Shown one piece after another: positions 42,707-51,350 of a stretch of DNA of 64,000 nucleotides; within the stretch, counting starts at the first letter, position 1, and each line of letters begins with the position of its first letter. The position numbers and the translations under genes were made by a program. A model generated the notes under the pieces. The model saw only the letters and a program-made list of their open reading frames with translations, did no database searches and was not told where the DNA came from. Source of the DNA: Motiliproteus sp036960175 (GTDB lineage Bacteria > Pseudomonadota > Gammaproteobacteria > Pseudomonadales > Balneatricaceae). Location of the stretch: NCBI GenBank assembly GCA_036960175.1, contig JBALWH010000010.1, positions 1 to 64,000 on the forward strand. The letters are read 5' to 3'.

Positions 42707-42920
42707 GTTTTCGCCCATCGGCGAGTTAAGGACTTTGGCCGCCCAAAGCCCTTAACAATCCCAAGCCGCCCCTGCTGTTTGGCTAGCTGCGCCAGCTTCC
42801 CTGCGCGTTTCAGCTTCAAGGGCGCAATTAGAAACTCGTCCGCGTAGCGACCTCAAACAGCTAATCGCTTTGTTCCCTTGAAAGCTGCAATGCTCGGCTG
42901 CACAGAAGGGGGTTTAATCC
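42707..42920 (-). repeat. Structured dispersed repeat, copy 2 (214 bp)
   Basis: Same length and order as copy 1. The hairpin at 42725-42756 has arms GTTAAGGACTTTGG and CCAAAGCCCTTAAC (one difference from copy 1). Differences from copy 1 cluster at the left end and at 42846-42860 and 42896-42900. The 146 bp between the copies and the 249 bp after copy 2 show no gene; the flanks of the two copies are not alike, so the duplication seems limited to the repeat. Confidence 0.88.
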
Positions 42921-43169
42921 ATGCCAGCTGACAATAAGGAGTTTTTGGCACTGGTTATTCGGTAGCGATTATTCCTTTTTTGATGATGTCGATCCTCTCC
43001 GATGAGTGAGCCATTGGAGTCTAATAAGAGGGTGCTTTCGCTCAATTGCGGACAGATCTTAGTATATCTAACCAACGAGGCTCGTTTTCCGAGAAGGTAT
43101 TAGTGGACAATTTTCTGTGTACCTTATAACCTTTCGTTCGGATTTTTATCTTAACTATAGGGACATGGA

Positions 43170-43544
43170 ATGAAAAAATTGTTAGCTCTCACAGGTGTAA
43201 TGGCAATTTCTGGTTGTGCAACCATTGTTAATGATGCCAACATCCCCCTCACTATGAGCTTTTCTGATGGTAGCGAAGGAACTTGTGAATTTCAGAATAA
43301 GAGAGGACTGTGGACGGTTGATATGCCTGGTGTACCAATGATTCGACGTTCGGATGACCCGCTTGTCTATCATTGCAAAACTGAAGATGGCCGCCAGTCA
43401 AACGGTACGATCGCAAGTGAGATTGAGGGAGAAAAACTCGGCGCTAGTGTTTTGTTCTTTGATCTAGGTATTACGGATTCTATCACTGACAAGCATCGGA
43501 CTTACCAACGTAATGTTTCTATTCCTGTGAAGCGCGAGAGTTAA
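43170..43544 (+). CDS. Small lipoprotein, unknown
   Basis: 124 residues with a type II signal peptide (MKKLLALTGVMAISGC, lipobox Cys16) and a small beta-rich domain (TIVNDANIPLTMSFSDGSEGTCEFQNKRG). This resembles short secreted proteins related to phage-type lipoproteins, but I cannot name the family. It is alone between the repeat pair and the convergent dapD. Confidence 0.7.
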   Translation: MKKLLALTGVMAISGCATIVNDANIPLTMSFSDGSEGTCEFQNKRGLWTVDMPGVPMIRRSDDPLVYHCKTEDGRQSNGTIASEIEGEKLGASVLFFDLGITDSITDKHRTYQRNVSIPVKRES

Positions 43545-43787
43545 GTCTAAGTACTTGGAAAATTGGTGGTTATGCATTTTTAATGCTGAAAGCTAATTAT
43601 GACTTCAGTCTTGGTCGTCTCGCTTCAGTCTGCCAAGACTCCTTTAATGTACAATAATTTAGGTAAAACTTTGCACTGAATGCCGGCCTCGTAATGCTAT
43701 CGAAGTTTGCTTTGGCGTACTAAGAAGGCATATCAATCATCCTTTCTCCGCACCAGAAAAAAATTTAGCAGTGCTTAAAACAGAAGA

Positions 43788-43807
43788 ACCCAGCCTAAAG
43801 ACTGGGT
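43788..43807 (-). terminator. Hairpin terminator after dapD
   Basis: ACCCAG and CTGGGT around an 8-base loop; on the minus strand TTCTTCTGTTTT follows. It is 70 bp past the dapD stop. I see nothing else in 43545-43876. Confidence 0.55.
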
Positions 43808-43876
43808 CCTGTATTCTGCGAGGCATTAAAAATGCTCTGCTACGCCATTAAATAAGGCGCTGAGTCTAGCGGTTAT

Positions 43877-44914
43877 TTAGTTGTTTGAATGCAGTTCTTC
43901 GTTGAGCTGAATCGCCGATTTGTTGGTTTTCACTTCAACGCGCCCCGTCAGGGAGTTACGACGGAACAGTAGGTCCGGCTTGCCAGCAAGATCACCGGCT
44001 TTGACCGCTTCTACTTCCTGATTCTTATCATCCAACAACATAACCTTGGAACCGGCGGTGACATAGAGACCGGCTTCAACGGTGCAGCGATCTCCTAGTG
44101 GGATGCCCAGGCCAGCGTTGGCCCCCAGTAGGCAACCATCACCAACGGAAATGACTACATTGTTGCCACCGCTGAGGGTACCCATGGTGGAGCAACCGCC
44201 GCCTAGGTCGGAACCTACTCCGACCACAACACCGGCAGAAATACGCCCTTCGATCATGCTGGTGCCCAAGGTGCCGGCATTAAAGTTAACGAAACCTTCA
44301 TGCATGATGGTGGTGCCTTCTCCCAGATGGGCGCCGAGACGGACGCGGGATGTGGCGGCAATGCGGGTGCCAGCAGGCACTGTGTAGTTAGCCATCTTGG
44401 GGAATTTGTCGACAGAATGAACATCGAGCAGTTTACCCTGGGCGCGGGATTGTAATTGACGCAATGGCAGGTCATCTAGAGAGATGGCGCCTTCGTTAGT
44501 CCAAGCGACATTAGGCAGCAGGCCGAACATGCCGTCCAAGTTAGTGCCGTGTGGTTTGATGATGCGCTGAGATATCAGCGTCAGCTTTAGATAAACTTCC
44601 GGTGTCGAGGCGGGCTTGTCGTCATCTCGCAGGATACAGAGAACCAGCGGTTGCTCGGTACCTTTCAGCGTGTCGGCTATTTTCTGTTGTTCTGTAGCGT
44701 TGACGGCCGAAAATGCCGCTGAGATGGCATCTAGCTGCTCTGCGCCAATTTCGATAGTCCGGTTGCCGCCCTCGTACCCAACGACGTTTGAAAGCGCCTT
44801 AATCAGGCTGTCGCAGGGTTCAAAAATGGGCTTGGCATAAAATACTTCTAGCCAGTCACCGTTGGACGATTTGCTGCCAATACCGAGGCCAAGACTGAAA
44901 TTATTGCCACTCAT
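43877..44914 (-). CDS. dapD: Tetrahydrodipicolinate N-succinyltransferase, long form
   Basis: 345 residues, matching the Pseudomonas-type DapD and not the shorter (about 274) Escherichia coli form. The C-terminal half is a left-handed beta helix of hexapeptide repeats (ARLGAHLGEGTTIMHEG, GTLGTSMIEGRISAGVVVGVGS, GANAGLGIPLG). It succinylates tetrahydrodipicolinate in lysine/diaminopimelate synthesis. ATG at 44914 is chosen, with GGAG ahead. It is the last gene of the dapC-ArsC-like-dapD unit. Confidence 0.95.
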   Translation of the reverse strand: MSGNNFSLGLGIGSKSSNGDWLEVFYAKPIFEPCDSLIKALSNVVGYEGGNRTIEIGAEQLDAISAAFSAVNATEQQKIADTLKGTEQPLVLCILRDDDKPASTPEVYLKLTLISQRIIKPHGTNLDGMFGLLPNVAWTNEGAISLDDLPLRQLQSRAQGKLLDVHSVDKFPKMANYTVPAGTRIAATSRVRLGAHLGEGTTIMHEGFVNFNAGTLGTSMIEGRISAGVVVGVGSDLGGGCSTMGTLSGGNNVVISVGDGCLLGANAGLGIPLGDRCTVEAGLYVTAGSKVMLLDDKNQEVEAVKAGDLAGKPDLLFRRNSLTGRVEVKTNKSAIQLNEELHSNN

Positions 44915-44987
44915 TACTGTGTTCTCCACTAAATTTCTTTTGACTTGTAGCTGCCGCTTCGGGAGCTACGTTAGTTGACTAAATGGA

Positions 44988-45338
44988 CTATGACTGACCG
45001 AAACGAGCCCGGTATTTTTGTTCTGAGAAGCCTAGTTCTAGGTCATCTCCGGCTGCCAACAACGGGCGCTTTATTATTGCTGGGTATTCCAGCATCAATT
45101 GGATGGCACGTTGCTGACTAATATCTTGTTTTTGCTCATCGTTCAGTTTTCGCCACGTGGTGCCGCGGCGATTGAGTATGGCTTCCCAGCCTAGTTGTTC
45201 AACCCAGCCTTGTAACTGCTGGGCTTCGAGTCCTTGCTTACGATAATCATGAAAACGATAGTCGATGTTTTCTTGTTCCAGCCATTTTTTGGCTTTACGA
45301 ATGGTATCGCAGTTGCTGATGCCGTAAAGGGTAATCAT
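44988..45338 (-). CDS. ArsC/Spx-family protein (YffB-like)
   Basis: 116 residues with a thioredoxin-like fold: ITLYGISNCDTIRKAKKWLE (a single active-site Cys, CxxT) and IKRPLLAAGDDLELGFSEQKY. Members of this branch are usually annotated as arsenate-reductase-like but are not shown to reduce arsenate. ATG at 45338 follows the dapC stop by 7 bp. The gene lies between dapC and dapD in many Gammaproteobacteria; the reason is unknown. Confidence 0.88.
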   Translation of the reverse strand: MITLYGISNCDTIRKAKKWLEQENIDYRFHDYRKQGLEAQQLQGWVEQLGWEAILNRRGTTWRKLNDEQKQDISQQRAIQLMLEYPAIIKRPLLAAGDDLELGFSEQKYRARFGQS

Positions 45339-45345
45339 CGCTGTA

Positions 45346-46569
45346 TTAACCTCTGCCGCCATGGCTTGCCAGTGAGTCAACGAAGCGTCGAATACGTTCA
45401 GCCGCTTCAATGCAATCCTCCAGGGGCGCGACTAATGCCAGTCTTACCCGGTTGGCGCCAGGATTGCAGCCCTGTTGCATTCTGGATAGGTAAGAGCCTG
45501 GTAGCACGGTAATATTTTCCTGGGCGTAGAGCTCGCGGGCAAAAGTTTCGTCATCCACTGGCGTTTTTGGCCATAGATAGAAACCGGCCTCCGGGCGGCT
45601 GACGTCTAAGACACCGTCAATGCGTTCCAGGACGGCATTGAATTTGGCCCGATAGAGGTCGCGATTAGCCGCTACATGCTTTTCATCCTGCCAGGCAAGG
45701 ATGCTGGCGCGCTGGCTGTAGGTCGGCATGGCGGAGCCGTGATAGGTACGGTAGAGCAAAAACTTGGCCAACAGTTCCCCGTCGCCAGCCGCAAAACCAG
45801 ATCGCAATCCTGGCAGGTTGGAGCGCTTAGATAGGCTGTGAAATACCAGGCAGCGCTTATAGTTGTCACGGCCCAGTTCGGCACAGGCCTGTAGCAGCCC
45901 TACCGGTGGTTGGGCTTCGTCGAAATAGATCTCTGAATAGCACTCATCGGAGACAATAATGAAATTGTATTCATCGGCCAGAGCAATTAGTTTTTTAAGT
46001 TGCTCTGCGCTGGTGATGCTACCGGTAGGGTTGCCTGGTGAGCAGATAAACAATAGCTGGCAGCGTTGCCATACCTCTGCCGGTACGGCGTCGTAATCGG
46101 GTAGGAAATTATTTTCTTGCTGGCAATTGAGGAAGTAAGGCTCGGCGCCAGCCAGATAAGCGGCCCCTTCGTAGATCTGATAGAACGGATTCGGGCAGAC
46201 TACTAATGGCGCTGTGACTGAGTCCCGATCTATCACCGTCTGCACGATAGCAAACAGCGCTTCGCGGGTACCGTTGCAGGGCAGAATATTGTAGTCCGGG
46301 TCCAGTGAAGCCGACTTTAGCCGAAAACGTGTCTCGGCCCAGTTGCCAATGGCGCTACGCAGTTCTGGCAGACCTTTGGTGCTGGGGTAGCCGGACAGGC
46401 CGTGGAGTTGTTCGCTAAGCTCCTTGCGCACAAAATCGGGTGCGGAGTGCTTGGGTTCGCCGATCGACAGGGCGATATGCTCAAGAGTATCGGGTGGAGT
46501 GATACCCGCCTTCAGCTGTGCCAATCGTTCGAAAGGGTAAGGTTGTAATCTGTTTAGATCAGAGTTCAT
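45346..46569 (-). CDS. dapC: Succinyldiaminopimelate transaminase
   Basis: 407-residue class I/II PLP aminotransferase. The PLP Lys is in FHSLSKRSNLPGLRSGF; the SPGNPTG and SDECYSEIYFD blocks are present. It transfers an amino group to N-succinyl-2-amino-6-ketopimelate in the lysine pathway. Its neighbours (glnD upstream, dapD downstream) support DapC over other aminotransferases. Confidence 0.93.
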   Translation of the reverse strand: MNSDLNRLQPYPFERLAQLKAGITPPDTLEHIALSIGEPKHSAPDFVRKELSEQLHGLSGYPSTKGLPELRSAIGNWAETRFRLKSASLDPDYNILPCNGTREALFAIVQTVIDRDSVTAPLVVCPNPFYQIYEGAAYLAGAEPYFLNCQQENNFLPDYDAVPAEVWQRCQLLFICSPGNPTGSITSAEQLKKLIALADEYNFIIVSDECYSEIYFDEAQPPVGLLQACAELGRDNYKRCLVFHSLSKRSNLPGLRSGFAAGDGELLAKFLLYRTYHGSAMPTYSQRASILAWQDEKHVAANRDLYRAKFNAVLERIDGVLDVSRPEAGFYLWPKTPVDDETFARELYAQENITVLPGSYLSRMQQGCNPGANRVRLALVAPLEDCIEAAERIRRFVDSLASHGGRG

Positions 46570-46697
46570 TCATGGGCCTTAATGGATACTGACAGCCATC
46601 GCATTGACTGTCAGTTAAGTGCGATATGTCACTGGCTTGTGAAAAACGACGATTATAATGGAGCCTTCACAAAAGTTATAGCGACGGACGCTGGTCA

Positions 46698-49400
46698 TCA
46701 CTTCAAATCATTTTCTATCTGTCGGTCTAACTCTTCGATAATGCGGCTTTGCAGGCGCTCGGCTAACTCTGGATCAGTGATTGCCTGTAGTTCATTATCG
46801 GTAATAAAGAAAACATCTTCTACCCGCTCGCCGACATTGACAATTCTGGCTTTGCTAAGATGAATTTGGCATTCCAGCATGACCTGTCCGATGCGAGCCA
46901 ACAGTCCCGGCCGGTCGGAGGTGGAGACCTCCATGGCGGTGACATGGCGCTCGGGGTCGGTGCTGAGAATGACCTGGGTCGGCATGGCGAAGAGTTTTAG
47001 TTGGCGCGGTACCCGTCGTTGTATGATGGCTTTATAGTCGGCGGGGTCGTCCAGTTCATCCACCAGCGTATTCTTTATCCGCATGATGTGTTCAGGGTCG
47101 TCGCCAATGGCTTGGTTGTTTTCATCCAAGACAATGAAGGTGTTGTAGCTGAAGCCGTCATCGTTAGTAATGATACGAGCATCCTGGATGCTTAAGTTTA
47201 ATTGGTCCAAGGCAGCAGCAGAGGCGGCAAACAAACCTTCGTGATCGCGCATGAAGATGAAAATCTGGGTGGCGCCCTCGTATATCCGGGTGCAGGTTTC
47301 TTTGACCAGCACCAGAGGCATGTCGCGGTCGCTGTGGTTGAGGATCGCCTCGGTATGCCAGGAAATATCCTGCGCTTCTTCTCGCAGGAAGTAGTCTTCA
47401 TTCAATGTGGCCCATAAACACTCAGCACTGTAATCGCTGATGCCGCGATGCTTGAGCATGCTTAGGGCTTCTATTTGGACCTGCTCGATACAGTCTTCTT
47501 TGTTGTAGGGGTTTTCAAGCCCGCGTCTAAGCACTTGCTTGGTTGCGTTGTAGAGCTGGCGCATCAGTGACGCGCGCCAGTTGTTCCACAAGGTGTTATT
47601 GGTGGCGCAGATGTCCGCTACCGTGAGGGCAAACAGATAATCAAGATGGATGCTGTCACGGACCTTCATGGCGAAATCATAGATGACATCGGGGTCGCTG
47701 ATGTCTTTGCGTTGTGCGGTCATGGACATCAGCAGGTGGTTTTCCACCAGCCAGCCGACTAAGTGCGTGTCCCACTTTCCGAGATGATGACGTTGGCAGA
47801 AATCTCTGGCATCCACGCCCCCCAGTTCGGAATGGTCACCACCGCGGCCTTTGGCGATATCGTGATATAGCCCCGCAACATAGAGCAGTGCGACTTTGGG
47901 TATGCGGCGCACGATCTGGTGGGCAATGGGCAGTTTTTCGGCCTGATCTCGGTGCCTGAAGCGGCGCATGTTGGTGATTACTTTCAGGGTATGTGCGTCG
48001 ACCGTATAAATATGGAACAGGTCGTGTTGCATCTGGCCGACGATCCTGCCGAATTCGGGCAGATATCGACCCAGAATGCCGTAGCGATTCATGCGCTTGA
48101 GTTCGGTAGTGACGCCTTCTGGTGAGCGCATCAGCTCCATGAACAGCGAGGTGTTGCGAATGTCGCTGCGGAAAGCGTCGTCGATGAGATGACGGTTCAC
48201 TCGCAATAGTCGCATGGTGGAGGCTCGTACCCCCTCCAGCTCTGGGTTCTGTGCCAGCAGCACGAACAGTTCCATCATCGCGAAGGGGTTGTTTTCAAAT
48301 ACTTCGTTATCAGTGACTTCAATATGGTTGGCGCGGATCTGGAAGCGGTTGTTCAGTGGTCGTACATCCTGATCGAAATCGTTATCGAGAATGGCTTCTT
48401 CGAAATGTTGCAGCAGCATGTCGTTAAATTCTGCCAGAGACATGGCAATGCGGTAGTACTTGCTCATGAATTGCTCGACGTCCCGGGCGGCATCGGTATC
48501 TACATAGCCGAAGAATTCTGCCAGAGTGCGTTGATGATCAAACAGTAGGCGGTTTTCACAACGGCCGGTTAACATATGCAGCGCGTAACGGATGCTCCAC
48601 AGGTAGAGTTCGCCCTTATCCAAAGCAGCCAGTTCGTTTTCGGTGAGGAAGCCGTGATTCACCAAGTCGCGGACATAAGTGGCTCCGAAGTGGCGTTTGG
48701 CGACCCAGCCGACAGTTTGTATGTCGCGCAGCCCACCGGCGGAATCCTTGATATTGGGTTCAAGGTTGTATTCGGTGTCATTGGTCCGAAAATGGCGGTC
48801 TTTCTGCTCTTGTACCTTGGCTTTATAGAATTGCTGACTAGACCAGGCACTGTCGGCGGTGACTTTCGCGTACATTTGTTCCCGCAGTTTATCGTCGCCC
48901 ACCAGCGTACGGGATTCGATCAGGTTAGTGGCAACGGTAATATCTTTGTGGGCTTCTTCAAAGCACTGCTCGATGGTTCTAACACTGCTGCCAACGTCGA
49001 GACTGATATCCCAGAGAAAGGTGATAAAGCCTTCGATGCTGTCACGGAACTGCTCGGGGTCTTCATCTTTGAGCAGAATCAGCATGTCGATATCAGAGTG
49101 GGGGTGCAGTTCGCCACGGCCATATCCACCGACAGCAATTAAGGCAATACGATCACCTTCTGGCCACTGATATTGTGACCAGGCCTGTCTGAGCAGTTGG
49201 TCGAGCATCCAGGCGCGACCGTACACCAAGATACGTATATCCACACCTTCGCGAAAACGACGATCAAGTTCATCCTGGCCCCGTTTAAGGGCGTCTTTGA
49301 ATACCGCTAGGAACGAATCAGTGTCCTGTAACTCCTGAGCAAAGGACTTTGGATCAAACAGCCCTTTATCTGCGTTAAAGTTGGTAAGGATGTCGGTCAT
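46698..49400 (-). CDS. glnD: Protein-PII uridylyltransferase/uridylyl-removing enzyme
   Basis: 900 residues, full length. The nucleotidyltransferase domain has GGYGRGELHPHSDIDMLIL (GxGxxGxxxxxSDxD); the HD domain (LYHDIAKGRGGDHSELG) removes uridylyl groups; two C-terminal ACT domains (VSTSDRPGLLARIG and a preceding copy) sense glutamine. It modifies PII proteins and so sets NtrB/NtrC activity, which bears directly on the sigma-54 nitrate promoters in this window. Confidence 0.97.
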   Translation of the reverse strand: MTDILTNFNADKGLFDPKSFAQELQDTDSFLAVFKDALKRGQDELDRRFREGVDIRILVYGRAWMLDQLLRQAWSQYQWPEGDRIALIAVGGYGRGELHPHSDIDMLILLKDEDPEQFRDSIEGFITFLWDISLDVGSSVRTIEQCFEEAHKDITVATNLIESRTLVGDDKLREQMYAKVTADSAWSSQQFYKAKVQEQKDRHFRTNDTEYNLEPNIKDSAGGLRDIQTVGWVAKRHFGATYVRDLVNHGFLTENELAALDKGELYLWSIRYALHMLTGRCENRLLFDHQRTLAEFFGYVDTDAARDVEQFMSKYYRIAMSLAEFNDMLLQHFEEAILDNDFDQDVRPLNNRFQIRANHIEVTDNEVFENNPFAMMELFVLLAQNPELEGVRASTMRLLRVNRHLIDDAFRSDIRNTSLFMELMRSPEGVTTELKRMNRYGILGRYLPEFGRIVGQMQHDLFHIYTVDAHTLKVITNMRRFRHRDQAEKLPIAHQIVRRIPKVALLYVAGLYHDIAKGRGGDHSELGGVDARDFCQRHHLGKWDTHLVGWLVENHLLMSMTAQRKDISDPDVIYDFAMKVRDSIHLDYLFALTVADICATNNTLWNNWRASLMRQLYNATKQVLRRGLENPYNKEDCIEQVQIEALSMLKHRGISDYSAECLWATLNEDYFLREEAQDISWHTEAILNHSDRDMPLVLVKETCTRIYEGATQIFIFMRDHEGLFAASAAALDQLNLSIQDARIITNDDGFSYNTFIVLDENNQAIGDDPEHIMRIKNTLVDELDDPADYKAIIQRRVPRQLKLFAMPTQVILSTDPERHVTAMEVSTSDRPGLLARIGQVMLECQIHLSKARIVNVGERVEDVFFITDNELQAITDPELAERLQSRIIEELDRQIENDLK

Positions 49401-49439
49401 ACTGTCTCCGGTACTGCGGTACTGCGGTGATTGGGGTCG

Positions 49440-50216
49440 TTAAACCTTACCCTGCTCTTCTGATCTAAGGGTGAGTATTTCGCAACCATCCTCTGTTACC
49501 AATAGCGTGTGTTCCCACTGGGCAGAAAGTCGTTTATCCGAAGTTTCGACGGTCCAGCCGTCGCGTTTGGAAAGCTTGGTGTGACGGGTACCGGCGTTGA
49601 TCATGGGTTCGATGGTAAAACACATGCCGGGTTTGAGCGTAACGCCGGTATTGGGTTTGCCGTAATGCAATACCTGAGGTTCTTCATGGAATTCCTTGCC
49701 GATACCGTGACCGCAGTATTCTCTAACCACCGTATAAAAACAGCCCTCCGCGTGTTTTTGGATGGCGTGACCAATATCACCCAGGCGCACACCAGGCTTA
49801 ACCATCTTGATGCCCAGATAAAGGCACTCCTGGGCTACTTCTATCAGGCGGCTGGCATGGGGAGGCACTTTGCCTACAAAAAACATCTTGCTGGTGTCGC
49901 CGTGGTAGCCGTCCTTAATAACGGTGATATCAATATTGATGATATCGCCATTTTTTAATGGCTTGTCATTGGGGATGCCATGACACACAACATGGTTGAC
50001 GGAGGTGCAGATAGATTTCGGAAAGCCATGGTAATTAAGCGGGGCGGGGATGGACTGCTGTATGTCGACAATATAGTCATGACAAATCTGGTTAAGCTTG
50101 TTCGTCGTTACCCCGGCTTGAACGTGCGGGGCAATCATATCCAGTACATCTGCTGCCAGTTGTCCGGCAACGCGCATTTTTTCAATTTCTTCGATGTTTT
50201 TGATTGTGACAGTCAT
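49440..50216 (-). CDS. map: Methionine aminopeptidase type I
   Basis: 258 residues. The five metal ligands are in NIDITVIKDGYHGDTSKMF (two Asp), GHGIGKEFHEEP (His), FTIEPM (Glu) and QWEHTLLV (Glu). It removes the initiator Met from new proteins. The start at 50216 fits the family length; the frame extends upstream into the rpsB control region without a plausible start. Divergent from rpsB, as usual. Confidence 0.95.
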   Translation of the reverse strand: MTVTIKNIEEIEKMRVAGQLAADVLDMIAPHVQAGVTTNKLNQICHDYIVDIQQSIPAPLNYHGFPKSICTSVNHVVCHGIPNDKPLKNGDIINIDITVIKDGYHGDTSKMFFVGKVPPHASRLIEVAQECLYLGIKMVKPGVRLGDIGHAIQKHAEGCFYTVVREYCGHGIGKEFHEEPQVLHYGKPNTGVTLKPGMCFTIEPMINAGTRHTKLSKRDGWTVETSDKRLSAQWEHTLLVTEDGCEILTLRSEEQGKV

Positions 50217-50366
50217 AGCTAAATATTTGTTTTGTATGATGAGTTTAAGAGAATCTGGAATATGGATCAGATCGCGGTAGCTACAGTATAAGCAGGGGCA
50301 ATGAAAAAGGCTCATTGTACACGCATAGGTTGAACTTGGAAGCGTATCTTTATATTGGCAGGCTAA

Positions 50367-50377
50367 TGTGGTATAAA
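50367..50377 (+). promoter_or_regulatory. Extended -10 promoter of rpsB-tsf
   Basis: TGTGGTATAAA followed by a GC-rich discriminator (gtcgcgctcc). As I recall, this is the form of the rpsB promoter conserved in Gammaproteobacteria. No good -35 stands 17 bp ahead; TTGGCA at 50355 is too close. Confidence 0.65.
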
Positions 50378-50454
50378 GTCGCGCTCCCGAATTGCCAGTC
50401 CGGAATTTTGGGGGAAATGATTTATTTAATGTCGCACATATACCGTCACATTGG

Positions 50455-50505
50455 CTCTGGGTGCCTTTCGAGGTGAGCAATGGGGTATATGGAGGCCTAA
50501 CCCAT
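50455..50505 (+). promoter_or_regulatory. Conserved rpsB leader, probable S2 autoregulatory RNA element
   Basis: The leader just before rpsB holds GGTGCC-like, TCGAGGTGAGCA and TATGGAGGCCTAACCC blocks. From memory, these correspond to the S2-responsive leader conserved in Gammaproteobacteria. It fits with ribosomal protein S2 repressing its own operon. The match is from recall only. Confidence 0.5.
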
Positions 50506-50522
50506 ACAATTAAGGAAATACA

Positions 50523-51257
50523 ATGTCTAAAGTCTCTATGCGTGAGCTGCTAAAAGCCGGTGCTCACTTCGGTCACCAGACCCGTTACTGGAACCCTAAA
50601 ATGGGTAAGTACATTTTTGGTGCTCGCAACAAAATTCATATCATTAACCTGGAGCACACTGTTCCTGCGTTGAATGATTCTCTGGCCTTTATCGAGCGTC
50701 TCGCTACCAACAAGAACAAGATCTTGTTTGTTGGAACTAAGCGTGCCGCTTCTAAAGTGATTAGTGAAGAAGCTACTCGCGCAAGCATGCCTTACGTTAA
50801 CCATCGCTGGTTGGGTGGCATGTTGACCAACTATAAGACTATCCGTGCTTCCATCAAGCGTTTTCGTGATCTAGAGAAGCAGTCTCAGGACGGTACTTTT
50901 GAGCAGCTGACTAAGAAAGAAGCGCTAATGAATTCGCGCGAAATGGCTAAGCTTGAGCGTTCTATCGGTGGTATCAAGGATATGGGCGGCTTGCCTGATG
51001 CATTGTTTGTAATTGATGTTGATCACGAGCGTATTGCTATCAACGAAGCTAACAAGCTGGGTATTCCTGTTATCGGTATCGTTGATACTAATAGCAACCC
51101 TGATGGTGTTGATTACATCATCCCTGGTAATGACGATGCGCTACGCGCTATCCAGATCTACGTTAAGGCTGCGGCGGATGCGTGCCTGGAAGGTGTTGGT
51201 TCTGGTCAAGGCGAATTTGTAGAAGTTGAAGAGCAGACTGACGCTGCTGCTGAATAA
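50523..51257 (+). CDS. rpsB: 30S ribosomal protein S2
   Basis: 244 residues. Starts MSKVSMRELLKAGAHFGHQTRYWNPKM, an unmistakable S2 signature, with VDTNSNPDGVDYIIPGNDDA near the end. AAGGAA precedes the ATG. It is the first gene of the rpsB-tsf operon. Confidence 0.98.
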   Translation: MSKVSMRELLKAGAHFGHQTRYWNPKMGKYIFGARNKIHIINLEHTVPALNDSLAFIERLATNKNKILFVGTKRAASKVISEEATRASMPYVNHRWLGGMLTNYKTIRASIKRFRDLEKQSQDGTFEQLTKKEALMNSREMAKLERSIGGIKDMGGLPDALFVIDVDHERIAINEANKLGIPVIGIVDTNSNPDGVDYIIPGNDDALRAIQIYVKAAADACLEGVGSGQGEFVEVEEQTDAAAE

Positions 51258-51293
51258 GCGGTTACTTCAGGCCTTGTGAAAAGGCTTCAGTAA

Positions 51294-51316
51294 GGGGAGC
51301 GATGCTCCCTTTTTTT
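51294..51316 (+). terminator. Attenuator/terminator between rpsB and tsf
   Basis: GGGAGC-GAT-GCTCCC followed by seven T. It would let part of the transcription stop after rpsB, separating S2 and EF-Ts levels. A second hairpin (CAGGCCTT/AAGGCTTCAG) precedes it. Confidence 0.8.
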
Positions 51317-51350
51317 GAACATATTTTTATGAATTCTGAGAGGAATTGTC

